Assembly (NCBI RefSeq): GCF_000875895.1
Contig: NZ_JXCF01000018.1
Location: forward strand, 1 to 54,186
Direction: 5' to 3'
DNA: 54,186 bases
DNA from: Staphylococcus gallinarum
GTDB lineage: Bacteria; Bacillota; Bacilli; Staphylococcales; Staphylococcaceae
Shown here: piece after piece, positions 8,751-17,721 of the stretch
How positions within the stretch are numbered: position 1 is the stretch's first letter
Layout of the letters: the number at the start of each line of letters is the position of its first letter
The notes under the pieces: model-generated
What the model was told of the DNA's origin: nothing
Seen by the model: the letters and a program-made list of their open reading frames with translations, nothing else
Databases searched by the model: none
Translations under genes and position numbers: made by a program

Positions 8751-10277
8751 TTATTTTTCTTCTTCTTTTAAATTTTCTAATAATTCATCATATCTTGGTG
8801 AATTCAAGAAGTTGTCTACAGAAATATGAATTGCACTTGGAACTTGTTTGATTGCTCTATCTGTAAGTTTCTTTTGTGTAATTACAAGTTGTGCATCGCC
8901 TGGTAATTGATTTATTGCAGTATTGGTTACGTCAACGTTTTGAATGCCTGCTTTTTTAAATTTATTTCTTAACATACTTGCACCCATAGCACTTGAACCC
9001 ATACCAGCATCACAAGCAAAGATGACATGGTTTACTTTACTATAATCATGAGCATCAACATTTTCGGTATCATAATTATCTAGTAAATCCTCTTCCGATT
9101 CTTCACGCTCATTGTCACTTGCAGTAGCAGAAGTTATATTATTATCTTCTTTCCCTGATAATTTAGATGCTACACTTGATTTTTTACCTTTACTTGCTTC
9201 CATCTTAGCAGTAGCAGCTTCTAAATCTTGTTCTGGTTCTTTAGTGAATTTCAATATTAATGAAGCAACGATAAATGAAACAAGTGCTGCTAATAATACA
9301 CCAAGTACCATTTGTAAGAATTCACCTTTAGGTGCATTTAACATATAAACAATAAATGAACCTGGTGAAGCAGGGCTCTTGAATCCGAAATCAACCATAG
9401 AATATGTTGCAACACCAGTCATACCGCCTAATATAACTGCGATAAATAATAATGGTCTCATCAATACGTAAGGGAAGTAAATTTCATGAATACCACCTAA
9501 GAAATGTATAATTCCAGCTCCGTATGATGTAGCTTTAGCAGTTCCTTTACCAAAAATCATATAAGCAACTAGGATACCTATACCTGGCCCTGGATTTGAT
9601 TCGATTGTGTATAGAATAGATTGACCTGCTGATGCAGCTTGATCAGCACCAAGTGGTGTAAACACACCATGATTTATTGCATTATTTAAAAATACAATTT
9701 TAGCCGGTTCGACAATAATACTTACTAAAGGTAATAAGTGGGCATGTACTAAACTTTCAACAGCTAATGAAAGAATATGCATTATGAATTGCATAATTGG
9801 TGCTAATACTTTAAAGCCAATTATTGTCATAATGAAGCCTAAAATACCTGCAGAAAAGTTGTTAAATAACATTTCGAAACCTTGTGGTGTTCTCGGCTGA
9901 ATGAATTCGTCTGTCTTCTTCATTAACCAACCAACTAAAGGTCCCATTATCATAGCGCCTAATAACATTGGCGTATCTGGTAGTGCAACGATTACTCCCA
10001 TCGTTGCTACAGCAGCGATAATGCCGCCACGCATTTCGTGAATCAAGCGTCCACCACTATAAGCAATTAGTAATGGAATTAAATAAGTAATCATTGGTCC
10101 TGCTAGTTGGCTTAAATCTTTGTTAGGCCACCAGCCTCCATCAATGAATATTGCAGCAATAAACCCCCATGCGATAAAGGCGCCGATATTCGGCATAATC
10201 ATACTACTTAAAAATGATCCAAATGCTTGAACCTTACGACCGATTCCTTTATTCTCCTCAGTTTGAGCTTGTGCCAT
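8751..10277 (-). CDS. mtlA: Mannitol-specific PTS EIICB transporter
   Basis: Imports and phosphorylates mannitol. The EIIC membrane domain (about 15-345, multiple hydrophobic segments) carries the substrate motif GGIHEIYFPY at 261-270. A charged linker (350-410) follows, then the EIIB domain with phospho-cysteine C422 in FACDAGMGSSAMG. I place the start at 10277, where AAGGGGTG is seven bases upstream and the protein begins MAQAQTEE like its relatives; an in-frame codon 39 bases further out lacks a ribosome site. First gene of mtlA-mtlR-mtlF-mtlD. Confidence 0.95.
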   Translation of the reverse strand: MAQAQTEENKGIGRKVQAFGSFLSSMIMPNIGAFIAWGFIAAIFIDGGWWPNKDLSQLAGPMITYLIPLLIAYSGGRLIHEMRGGIIAAVATMGVIVALPDTPMLLGAMIMGPLVGWLMKKTDEFIQPRTPQGFEMLFNNFSAGILGFIMTIIGFKVLAPIMQFIMHILSLAVESLVHAHLLPLVSIIVEPAKIVFLNNAINHGVFTPLGADQAASAGQSILYTIESNPGPGIGILVAYMIFGKGTAKATSYGAGIIHFLGGIHEIYFPYVLMRPLLFIAVILGGMTGVATYSMVDFGFKSPASPGSFIVYMLNAPKGEFLQMVLGVLLAALVSFIVASLILKFTKEPEQDLEAATAKMEASKGKKSSVASKLSGKEDNNITSATASDNEREESEEDLLDNYDTENVDAHDYSKVNHVIFACDAGMGSSAMGASMLRNKFKKAGIQNVDVTNTAINQLPGDAQLVITQKKLTDRAIKQVPSAIHISVDNFLNSPRYDELLENLKEEEK

Positions 10278-10360
10278 ATTTTTGCACCCCTTTTTATCTA
10301 TTTGGTATAGCTTCATTGTAGGGGGAGGAGGTCATATAAACAACTGAAAGTAATTTAAAC

Positions 10361-10383
10361 TTTGTCACAGCTCATGTGACAAA
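10361..10383. promoter_or_regulatory. Perfect palindrome, candidate MtlR operator
   Basis: TTTGTCACA (10361-10369) and TGTGACAAA (10375-10383) are exact inverted repeats around five bases. The site lies 84 bases upstream of the mtlA start. TTGNCACA/TGTGNCAA-type repeats are what I recall for MtlR activators in bacilli, so assignment to MtlR is an informed inference. I could not place a convincing -35/-10 pair downstream of it, as expected for an activated promoter. Confidence 0.7.
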
Positions 10384-10485
10384 TGTATGTGTACAAAGAA
10401 AATGATTATTTATTACGGGTTATTTATTTAAAATAATAAAAATTTGATATTTAAATCCAATCTATTTATAAAGTTTATTTAATGT

Positions 10486-10515
10486 TTGCATTGCATGAGT
10501 TAAACATTGTACAAT
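10486..10515 (+). promoter_or_regulatory. Candidate glmS promoter
   Basis: TTGCAT (10486-10491) and TACAAT (10510-10515) are separated by 18 bases, and sit about 45 bases upstream of the ribozyme cleavage site, the expected arrangement. Between this promoter and the mtlA regulatory region (10384-10485) I see only AT-rich DNA. Confidence 0.55.
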
Positions 10516-10561
10516 AGGTTGTATTGAAGGAAGGAGGATAGGAAAGTAAGTTGATCAATTT

Positions 10562-10762
10562 AAAGCGCCTGTGCAAGTGATGAGGTATTGTATCGAAGAT
10601 TTAAGATTTATATCAGAAATCTTAATAGATAAGGATATCGAAACTTGTAGACGAGGAGGATAGTTATCGAACCATCGGCGGATGCTATCCCGGATGTGGC
10701 TCATTCGTGAACTTATTAAGGAAAACATTAGGGTAACCTAGTGCACAAAGTTAATAAGTTAG
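10562..10762 (+). ncRNA. glmS glucosamine-6-phosphate riboswitch/ribozyme
   Basis: Self-cleaving RNA that down-regulates glmS mRNA when glucosamine-6-phosphate is high. The cleavage-site core AAAGCGCC is at 10562-10569 (cut expected before G10565). The conserved core GACGAGG, TTATCGA, ATCGGCGGATG, CCCGG and the 3' segment GGTAACCTAGTG are all present in the known order. The closing helix pairs AACTTATTA with TAATAAGTT. The boundaries are estimates. The ribozyme ends about 170 bases before the glmS ATG, an unusually long remaining leader. Confidence 0.93.
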
Positions 10763-10785
10763 CCAAATTAAATAAAAACTATAAA

Positions 10786-10910
10786 AAGGTCATTGGGATA
10801 AGTATGTACTTTTTTAGAGTAATTTATAACCATTTAATGAAAATTAGTCTATAGAATTGTATTTATTTATTACGCACCATACTTATATTTAGCGTTTATA
10901 CCAATGCCTT
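10786..10910 (+). promoter_or_regulatory. Second folded segment in the glmS leader
   Basis: Between ribozyme and start codon, AAGGTCATTGG (10786-10796) pairs with CCAATGCCTT (10901-10910) with one bulged T, and ATAAGTATG (10798-10806) pairs exactly with CATACTTAT (10878-10886). The 3' arm ends seven bases before the GGAGG ribosome site. It has no T-run, so it does not look like a terminator. Function is unknown; it would remain on the mRNA after ribozyme cleavage. Confidence 0.6.
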
Positions 10911-10931
10911 AATCATTGGAGGAATTATTAA

Positions 10932-12737
10932 ATGTGCGGAATCGTAGGTTATATCGGGCATGATAATGCTAAAGAATTATTATTAAAAGGATTAGAAAAA
11001 TTAGAATATAGAGGTTATGATTCAGCTGGTGTTGCTGTTGCAAATGACGAAGGTACTTCAGTATTTAAATCAAAAGGTAGAATAGCAGACCTAAGAGAAG
11101 TAGCTGACAGTGAATCCACAGATGGAAACGTAGGTATTGGACATACACGTTGGGCAACACACGGTGTACCTAACTATGAAAATTCACATCCACACCGTTC
11201 AAGTTCTAACCGTTTTACATTGGTTCATAATGGTGTAATCGAGAACTATGAAGAATTAAAGAACGAATATTTAGCAGATGTATCATTTATATCTGAAACT
11301 GATACAGAAGTGATTGTGCAATTGGTTGAACATTTTTCAAATGAAGGCTTAACAACAGAAGCTGCTTTCTCTAAAGTAATCTCATTATTAGAAGGTTCAT
11401 ATGCTTTAGGTTTAATTGACAATGAAGATAAAGAGACTATCTTTGTTGCGAAAAACAAATCTCCATTATTAGTTGGAATTGGTGAAGATTTTAACGTTAT
11501 TGCATCTGATGCCATTGCTATGTTACAAGTTACAAATCAATATAAAGAGATTCACGATCATGAAATTGTAATTGTTAAACGAGATGAAGTCGTTATCAAA
11601 GATCAACAAGGTAATGTCCAAGATAGAGAAGCATATACAGCACAAATTGACGCATCTGACGCTGAAAAGGGTGTATATGATCACTATATGCTTAAGGAAA
11701 TTCACGAACAACCTGCAGTTATGCGTCGTATTATTCAAGAATATCAAGATGAAGATGGAAACTTGAAAATGGATGCAGAAATTATTAAAGACGTTGCAGA
11801 AGCAGACCGTATTTATATTATTGCTGCGGGTACAAGTTACCATGCTGGTTTAGTTGGTAAAGAATTTATCGAAAAATGGGCAGGCGTACCTACTGAAGTG
11901 CATGTAGCATCAGAGTTTGTTTACAACATGCCATTATTATCAGAAAAACCATTATTTATCTATATCTCTCAATCAGGTGAAACTGCGGATAGTAGAGCAG
12001 TACTTGTTGAAACTAACAAATTAGGACATAAATCATTAACAATCACTAACGTTGCTGGCTCAACACTATCACGTGAAGCTAACCACACATTATTGTTACA
12101 TGCTGGTCCTGAAATTGCAGTAGCATCAACTAAAGCATACACAGCCCAAATTGCTGTATTATCTATCTTGTCACAAATTGTAGCTAAAGAACATGGACGA
12201 GAAGCGGAGATTGATTTATTACGTGAACTTGCTAAAGTTACAACTTCAATTGAAGCAATCGTTGATGACGCAGATATTATGGAACAAATTTCAAAAGATT
12301 TCTTAGCGACAACTAGAAATGCATTCTTTATTGGTCGTACAATTGATTATAATGTAAGTCTTGAAGGCGCATTGAAATTGAAAGAAATTTCGTATATTCA
12401 AGCTGAAGGCTTTGCAGGTGGAGAGTTAAAACATGGTACTATTGCCTTGATCGAAGAGGGAACACCAGTCATTGCATTAGCTACACAAGACAATGTAAAC
12501 CTTTCAATCCGTGGTAATGTTAAGGAAGTTGTAGCACGTGGTGCACATCCTTGTATCATTTCAATGGACGGTTTAGATAAAGAAGGCGATACTTATGTTA
12601 TCCCACATGTACATGAATTATTGACACCACTTGTATCAGTAGTTGCATTACAATTAATTTCTTATTATGCAGCACTACACAGAGATTTAGATGTTGATAA
12701 ACCACGTAACTTAGCAAAATCAGTTACAGTTGAATAA
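10932..12737 (+). CDS. glmS: Glutamine-fructose-6-phosphate aminotransferase
   Basis: Makes glucosamine-6-phosphate from fructose-6-phosphate and glutamine, the first step to UDP-GlcNAc. Mature enzyme begins at the catalytic Cys2 (MCGIVGYIG) of the class II glutamine amidotransferase domain (about 2-220). Two SIS domains follow (about 285-420 and 455-590), with the typical [15 protein letters not shown] and C-terminal KSVTVE. 601 residues is normal. GGAGG precedes the ATG by seven bases. Expression is controlled by the upstream ribozyme. With glmM it completes the GlcN-1-P branch in this window. Confidence 0.97.
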   Translation: MCGIVGYIGHDNAKELLLKGLEKLEYRGYDSAGVAVANDEGTSVFKSKGRIADLREVADSESTDGNVGIGHTRWATHGVPNYENSHPHRSSSNRFTLVHNGVIENYEELKNEYLADVSFISETDTEVIVQLVEHFSNEGLTTEAAFSKVISLLEGSYALGLIDNEDKETIFVAKNKSPLLVGIGEDFNVIASDAIAMLQVTNQYKEIHDHEIVIVKRDEVVIKDQQGNVQDREAYTAQIDASDAEKGVYDHYMLKEIHEQPAVMRRIIQEYQDEDGNLKMDAEIIKDVAEADRIYIIAAGTSYHAGLVGKEFIEKWAGVPTEVHVASEFVYNMPLLSEKPLFIYISQSGETADSRAVLVETNKLGHKSLTITNVAGSTLSREANHTLLLHAGPEIAVASTKAYTAQIAVLSILSQIVAKEHGREAEIDLLRELAKVTTSIEAIVDDADIMEQISKDFLATTRNAFFIGRTIDYNVSLEGALKLKEISYIQAEGFAGGELKHGTIALIEEGTPVIALATQDNVNLSIRGNVKEVVARGAHPCIISMDGLDKEGDTYVIPHVHELLTPLVSVVALQLISYYAALHRDLDVDKPRNLAKSVTVE

Positions 12738-12750
12738 TGATAGTAAATAG

Positions 12751-12788
12751 AAACTGTCGGTAGAGTCTACACTTTATCGACAGTTTTT
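12751..12788 (+). terminator. Terminator after glmS
   Basis: AAACTGTCG pairs with CGACAGTTT (9 bp), followed by seven T. Confidence 0.9.
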
Positions 12789-12897
12789 TTATATGCTTTT
12801 ATTTCAACTTTTGAAATCAATTCGTTGTTAAAAAGTTGTGCATTTATTATGCTTAGTGTATTGAAATAAATAATTGATTAGTGAAAGGAATTTGATG

Positions 12898-13254
12898 ATG
12901 TCTAAACCTAAAGTTTATACAATGGAATTTGGTTTTGTGTATCCTCATTTAATCAATAAAGTTGAAAAAAAGGGCCGAACAAAAGGTGAAGCAGATCAAC
13001 TTATAAAATGGATGACACGTTATAGTCAACAAGATCTAGACAACCTTATTGAGGACGGTACAGATTATGAAAATTTTATTTTAAAAGCACCGGAGTTAAA
13101 TCCTGATAGACATAACATAACTGGGCGTATTTGTGGAGTGAAAGTCGAGGATATGGAAGAATCTGTAATGAAAGAAATTCGATACTTAGATAAATTGATT
13201 GATGAACTTGCAAAAGGGAAATCAATAGAACAAATTACAGAGCGATTAAAGTAA
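12898..13254 (+). CDS. DUF2200 family protein
   Basis: A 118-residue cytoplasmic protein of the DUF2200 family, recognised by the opening 'KVYTMEFGFVYPHLINKVEKKGR' type pattern, the middle NITGRICGVKVE and the end EIRYLDKLIDELAKGK. The function is unknown as far as I know. Two tandem ATG codons (12895, 12898) are available; GAAAGGAA favours the second. It lies alone, 59 bases ahead of an ABC ATPase gene, possibly cotranscribed. No membrane segment or signal peptide is visible. Confidence 0.85.
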   Translation: MSKPKVYTMEFGFVYPHLINKVEKKGRTKGEADQLIKWMTRYSQQDLDNLIEDGTDYENFILKAPELNPDRHNITGRICGVKVEDMEESVMKEIRYLDKLIDELAKGKSIEQITERLK

Positions 13255-13312
13255 GATGAATAGTTAATTTGTTTGTTATAGCAATGTACTTTAAAAAAAG
13301 GGGTTAATCAAC

Positions 13313-14122
13313 GTGCTAATAGACTTAAATGGAATCTCAAGAAGAAAGCAAGGTAAAGAAATAATTCAAGATGTAACTTGGCAAATTCAAAAAGGTGAAA
13401 AATGGATGCTCTATGGCTTGAATGGCGCGGGTAAAACAACGCTATTAAATATTTTAAATGCCTACGAACCTATCACATCAGGTGAGATTAGTTTATTTAA
13501 TATGAAACCTGGTAAACAAGGCTATTCTGCAGATGCTGTTCGTGAAAATATTGGATTTGTATCAAATAGTCTTATGGATCGTTTCCAGGATGGCGAAATA
13601 GTATTAGACGTTGTGATTAGTGGTATTTTCAAATCTATAGGCGTCTATCAATCAGTGACAAGTGAACATATTGAAAGAGCTAAACGCAGCTTACAACAAC
13701 TTGGCATGTCTGAATTTGAACAGCAGTATTATGGTTACCTTTCTACAGGTGAAAGACAAAAGGTATTAATCGCAAGAGCATTGATGGGAGAACCACAATT
13801 GTTAATTCTAGATGAGCCAGCTTCTGGATTAGACTTTATAGCTAGAGAAGATTTGTTATCAACATTAGATGAACTTTATGAACAACATCCAGAATTGGCA
13901 GTGATTTATGTCACACATTTCGTTGAAGAAATAACTGAACGGATTCAAAAAGGTTTCTTGTTAAAGAATGGTCAACGCTTTATGCAAGGGGACATAGAAA
14001 GTGTGTTAAACAGTGACACATTATCGAACTATTTTAATAGAAATGTAAGTATTATAAAACAAAATCGTCGTTATTCTTTATTTTTAAATGAGGATAAGAT
14101 TGCGGAAAATCAGAGAAAGTGA
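13313..14122 (+). CDS. ABC transporter ATP-binding protein
   Basis: A 269-residue ABC ATPase. Walker A GLNGAGKT is at 35-42, the signature LSTGE at 143-147 (in place of LSGGQ), Walker B LLILDE at 163-168 and the H-loop histidine at 202. It resembles the YlmA-like stand-alone ATPases. No permease gene is adjacent, so either it works with a distant permease or has a non-transport role. The start is GTG with AAAGGGG nine bases upstream. Substrate cannot be inferred. Confidence 0.9.
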   Translation: MLIDLNGISRRKQGKEIIQDVTWQIQKGEKWMLYGLNGAGKTTLLNILNAYEPITSGEISLFNMKPGKQGYSADAVRENIGFVSNSLMDRFQDGEIVLDVVISGIFKSIGVYQSVTSEHIERAKRSLQQLGMSEFEQQYYGYLSTGERQKVLIARALMGEPQLLILDEPASGLDFIAREDLLSTLDELYEQHPELAVIYVTHFVEEITERIQKGFLLKNGQRFMQGDIESVLNSDTLSNYFNRNVSIIKQNRRYSLFLNEDKIAENQRK

Positions 14123-14163
14123 CATAATTTAGGACGATATTAAATGTTGGAGGCAAACAAATA

Positions 14164-15018
14164 ATGGATAATGTAAAAGCAATATTTTTAGATATGGATG
14201 GAACTATTTTACATAAAAATAATAGAGTAGATTCTGAAACAGCAGATGTAATTGCACAATTGAGAAGTAAAGGGTTTAAGGTGTTTTTAGCAACTGGTAG
14301 AGCGCATAATGAAATTCATTATTTAGTCCCAGAAACATTTGAAGTTGATGGTATTATAAGTTCAAATGGTACGCTTGGCATGGTAAATGACGAAATTATC
14401 TTTAAACACAGTTTGTCGTTTAATGCAGTAAATGAAATTGTTAGCCGTGCACAACAGCAATCAATTTATTATGAGGTATTTCCGTTTGAAGGTAACAGAA
14501 TTGTGCTTGCAGAAGATGAGGCTTGGGCTAAATCATTATTTGATGCTGAAACGCCACCTGGTAAGGTTGGAGAAAGTGAATGGACATCACGTAAAGAATC
14601 TATAGTTGAAAAGGTAGATTGGTCATCTGAATTACCAAGTACTACTTATTCTAAAATATATTTATTCTCAACTGATTTTGATAAAATTACTGCTTATAGA
14701 GAGCAATTAAAGAAAGATGCTGAGTCATTGCAAATTAGTGTATCAAATTCTTCTCGCTTTAATGCTGAAACGATGGCTTATCAGACTGATAAAGGTACAG
14801 GTATCAAAGAAATGATAGAACATTTTGGGATTGAGCAATCTGAAACGCTAGTCATTGGTGACAGTGATAATGATAGAGCGATGTTTGAGTTTGGTCATTA
14901 TACTGTAGCAATGAAAAATGCGCGACCTGAAATACAGTCTCTAACAAAAGATGTAACTTCATATACCAATGAGGAAAATGGTGCAGCGCGCTATTTAGCA
15001 GAACACTTTTTAAAATAA
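14164..15018 (+). CDS. HAD-superfamily phosphatase (Cof type)
   Basis: A 284-residue cytoplasmic phosphatase of the Cof/YbiV subgroup. Motif I FLDMDGTIL puts the nucleophile at D10 and the acid/base at D12, and motif IV is VIGDSDNDRAMF near 240. A C2-type cap lies between. Such enzymes typically dephosphorylate sugar phosphates or flavin/pyridoxal phosphates; the substrate is not predictable here. TTGGAGG precedes the ATG. A terminator follows about 90 bases after the stop. Confidence 0.92.
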   Translation: MDNVKAIFLDMDGTILHKNNRVDSETADVIAQLRSKGFKVFLATGRAHNEIHYLVPETFEVDGIISSNGTLGMVNDEIIFKHSLSFNAVNEIVSRAQQQSIYYEVFPFEGNRIVLAEDEAWAKSLFDAETPPGKVGESEWTSRKESIVEKVDWSSELPSTTYSKIYLFSTDFDKITAYREQLKKDAESLQISVSNSSRFNAETMAYQTDKGTGIKEMIEHFGIEQSETLVIGDSDNDRAMFEFGHYTVAMKNARPEIQSLTKDVTSYTNEENGAARYLAEHFLK

Positions 15019-15108
15019 AGATGTGTAATGATTTATTAATAAGTAAGTTAATGCTATAGTGCATCACAAAAATATTTTTTATTGAGGGATGCTGAAAATA
15101 TTATATAT

Positions 15109-15167
15109 GACACTTCGTGGATTAACTTTAATAATGTCTATTAAATTGTGCGAAGTGTCTTATTTTT
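15109..15167 (+). terminator. Terminator after the HAD phosphatase
   Basis: GACACTTCG (15109-15117) pairs with CGAAGTGTC (15151-15159) around a 33-base loop, followed by TTATTTTTT. Most of the 500-base gap 15019-15518 is explained by this terminator, the repeat element and the terminator that follow; 15170-15320 shows nothing recognisable. Confidence 0.75.
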
Positions 15168-15322
15168 TGTGTTTTGATGCGTAAATACCATAGGGTTAGA
15201 ATGTTTGATTGTTTGGTATTTGAGTATGTGTAATGCCAATTGAGTTATATTCCTATACAAACGATACATTTAATACGGGCAACCTAAAGTATTTCAATGT
15301 AAAAATCATACGTTTTTGTAAA

Positions 15323-15407
15323 GTATGTTGGCGAGACTCCTGTGGAAACAGGACAAGCTGAAGACTACAGGCTGAAGCTGTCCCCCAGGAAAGCGAGCCA
15401 ACAATAC
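15323..15407 (+). repeat. Structured intergenic repeat, copy A
   Basis: An 85-base element with a near-identical partner at 32239-32320. Ends pair with each other (GTAT..GTTGGC with GCCAAC..ATAC). Inside are a hairpin CCTGT-GGAA-ACAGG and a stem GGAC-AGCT/AGCTGTCC around a loop containing GAAGACTACAGG. It lies between convergent genes and is followed, 13 bases later, by a long palindromic terminator, exactly as in copy B. It reminds me of dispersed non-coding repeats in staphylococci and bacilli, but I cannot name the family. Confidence 0.8.
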
Positions 15408-15420
15408 TAGATCTTGAATA

Positions 15421-15469
15421 AAAAGTAGCACTCAGATAAATTGAATTCAATTATCTGAGTGCTACTTTT
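15421..15469. terminator. Long palindromic bidirectional terminator, module A
   Basis: AAAAGTAGCACTCAGATA pairs exactly with TATCTGAGTGCTACTTTT, and the centre ATTGAATTCAAT is itself a palindrome, giving about 24 bp with one bulged A. A-run and T-run flank it. It serves the convergent HAD-side transcripts and the minus-strand membrane-protein gene. The stem core GCACTCAGATAA recurs at 32341-32352. Confidence 0.9.
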
Positions 15470-15518
15470 CTAGGATTAAATATCCAAACTTGTTTTAAAT
15501 TGTTTTAAAATTATATTG

Positions 15519-16622
15519 TTATTTCTCTGACTGATTATAGTTGTCTTTTAGTTTAGAGCCTTCTGATTTAGCTTTATCTTGTACAGACTCTGTTTGTTCT
15601 GAAACATTAGATTTAGCTTTATCTTGTGCTGAATCTGTTTTATCAGAGGCACTTGATTTAGCTTTTTCTGTAGCATTTGTAACGCTCTTATTCGCTTTAG
15701 CTTTCTTTTTAGCGTCAGGATCAATATTTTTGCCGTCAAGGTTATAATATTGAATTGTTGCTAAAATATTAATGTAATAGATAAACAATCTTACTAAAAT
15801 AACAACGATTGTTACGATATAAACAATTACTGTAGCTATATTTTGTGAAATACCGCCTGTACCAATAGAAATTAATTGACTAACCGGATTTGCTAAGATA
15901 ATTACAATTAGGTTTAATAGTAAGATGCCAAGGAAGAATTTGAACCAAGTTTTTTGGCCGTTTTTAACACCTTTAAAGCCACGTTTGACTGCCTTCCATG
16001 CACCATCTTCTGGTGATTTGATAAATGCAACTGTAAAATTGATAATAACAACAGCCATAAACCAAATGATAAATGATTGGATAAATAAAACGATTGTGGC
16101 TGCAATAATTTGGAAAGTAAGTGAAATTGCTAATGCATGGTCTGCACCACTAATAGGTCCTTGTAATGCAGTGTATAGACTTACAATTCCTAAATTTAGT
16201 AATTTAGCTAGTAATAAATTAATAGCCATAAATACTACCACAGTTAATAAAGTAAATAGAGATAATTTAACTGATTTTAAGTATTTACCCTTTTTAAACA
16301 TGGCAAAGATATCTTTAAATTTAGCTTGATCTTTATTAATTGCTTTATCGATTGTGTAGATAGTTCCAGCAATAATAGGGTAACCTACAAAGATAACGAC
16401 AATTAATGGAATTAAAATAGTTAATATGAGCAAGAACAACGGTTTAGCAATTGGTTGTTGCATTGCCATTGACATTACAAAGCTATATATTGATGTTTGC
16501 ATTGGAATCAAAGTTAAATAAGTCAATGCAAATAGAATTACAAAACTCACTAATGTAAACAATAAAATTTTAGCATTTTGTGGTTTAGCATTTTGTAAAG
16601 CTAGTTTATGAAATTTAAACAA
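15519..16622 (-). CDS. Polytopic membrane protein with repetitive hydrophilic tail
   Basis: 367 residues, family not recognised with certainty. About six hydrophobic segments occupy 20-290 (near 22-42, 60-85, 112-137, 165-205, 225-250, 258-290). The cytoplasmic-looking tail (about 300-367) is rich in Lys, Ser, Ala, Asp and contains three 15-residue repeats beginning KAKS (KAKSSASDKTDSAQD, KAKSNVSEQTESVQD, KAKSEGSKLKDNYNQ), visible as about 45-base DNA repeats at 15545-15665. The start codon is TTG with AAGGAG ten bases upstream; no nearby ATG is better. It is monocistronic and ends in the shared palindromic terminator. Confidence 0.8.
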   Translation of the reverse strand: MFKFHKLALQNAKPQNAKILLFTLVSFVILFALTYLTLIPMQTSIYSFVMSMAMQQPIAKPLFLLILTILIPLIVVIFVGYPIIAGTIYTIDKAINKDQAKFKDIFAMFKKGKYLKSVKLSLFTLLTVVVFMAINLLLAKLLNLGIVSLYTALQGPISGADHALAISLTFQIIAATIVLFIQSFIIWFMAVVIINFTVAFIKSPEDGAWKAVKRGFKGVKNGQKTWFKFFLGILLLNLIVIILANPVSQLISIGTGGISQNIATVIVYIVTIVVILVRLFIYYINILATIQYYNLDGKNIDPDAKKKAKANKSVTNATEKAKSSASDKTDSAQDKAKSNVSEQTESVQDKAKSEGSKLKDNYNQSEK

Positions 16623-16752
16623 AATTTAAGCACTCCTTTTTGATGATAAGAATACGATATCAAAAATTTGAAGATTTTAAAATTAATAGGTAGCAAAATT
16701 GAAATAAAATGTTAAAATATCCAATTGAGTATGAAGGAAAGGTGGCAAAATC

Positions 16753-17484
16753 ATGAAATTTGCAATTATAACTGATGTTCATGGAAATTTTGATGCATTA
16801 GAAGCAGTTTTAGATGATATTGATCGACGAGGAGATATCACTAAAATTTATAATTTAGGAGACAATATAGGTGTAGGGCATGAAACCAATAAAGTTTTAG
16901 ATGCTATTTTTGAAAGAGATGACATGGAAATTATTGCTGGTAATCATGATGAAGCGGTCATGTCTTTAGTGAATGATACGCCATATCCAAGTGATTTAAA
17001 AGATAAGTTTTATGAACATCATCAATGGATTGAGAATCATCTAGATGAAGATTATTATGATGCATTGAATAACTTGCCGCGTGTTTTAGAGAAAAAAATT
17101 AATCATAAGGATGTTTTATTTATCCATTATGAAATTGAGAATGATAAATTACAAACACCAATCGATGGTCAACCGTTTAGTCCAATTGTTGAACCGACTG
17201 AGGATAATATCACCCAGTTATTTGAAGATAAAGATGCAGATCTTATTACATTTGGTCATAATCATACAGTTCATTTATTTGATGATAAGTCGACAATTTA
17301 TTTTAACCCTGGTTCGGTAGGTCTAAATAATGGGGCATATGCAGTTTATGGTATTGTCACAATAGATGATAATGAAATAGCTTGTGATAGAATAAAGGTC
17401 CCATATGATAACGAAGAGTTTCTAAAAGGATTTGATGAAAAGCAAGTACCTGGTAAAGCTTTAATTTTTGATAAATTTATTTAA
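16753..17484 (+). CDS. Metallophosphoesterase family protein
   Basis: A 243-residue calcineurin-like phosphoesterase of the bacterial YfcE/ApaH-like branch. Metal-binding motifs are in order: DVHGN (D8, H10), GDNIG (D37), GNHDE (N64, H65) and FGHNHT near 175. Such enzymes act on nucleotides or phosphoproteins; the substrate is unknown. GAAAGGTGG is a good ribosome site seven bases ahead of the ATG. Monocistronic, convergent with czrB. Confidence 0.88.
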   Translation: MKFAIITDVHGNFDALEAVLDDIDRRGDITKIYNLGDNIGVGHETNKVLDAIFERDDMEIIAGNHDEAVMSLVNDTPYPSDLKDKFYEHHQWIENHLDEDYYDALNNLPRVLEKKINHKDVLFIHYEIENDKLQTPIDGQPFSPIVEPTEDNITQLFEDKDADLITFGHNHTVHLFDDKSTIYFNPGSVGLNNGAYAVYGIVTIDDNEIACDRIKVPYDNEEFLKGFDEKQVPGKALIFDKFI

Positions 17485-17613
17485 TAAGGAATTGTTAAAA
17501 AAGTAAAGAATGAAAAGACATAAATGAGATATGACACTGTCATCAAATCGGTAAAAGATATAAAGTTGATTGACTAAGTAAGTGTCCTAAGCTAAATAAG
17601 TTGATAATAAACT

Positions 17614-17674
17614 AAAAAAGCTGTTCCATTTGAAGTGACTTGATATACACTCCAAATGTTGGATCAGCTTTTTT
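17614..17674. terminator. Bidirectional terminator between phosphoesterase gene and czrB
   Basis: AAAAAAGCTG (from 17614) pairs with CAGCTTTTTT (to 17674), continued by TCCATTTG/CAAATGTTGGA and GAGTG-type pairs. Suited to both convergent transcripts. Confidence 0.85.
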
Positions 17675-17721
17675 ATATAATATTAATTTATTGCAAGATA
17701 TGGGGTTACATTAATATATCG

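Noticed and set aside
11523..11843. A 106-codon minus-strand frame inside glmS
   Set aside because: Antisense to a conserved enzyme, cysteine/isoleucine/phenylalanine-rich, without a ribosome site or known similarity.
15925..16329. A 134-codon plus-strand frame antisense to the membrane protein
   Set aside because: No ribosome site, and the opposite strand encodes a coherent multi-segment membrane protein with a good site.
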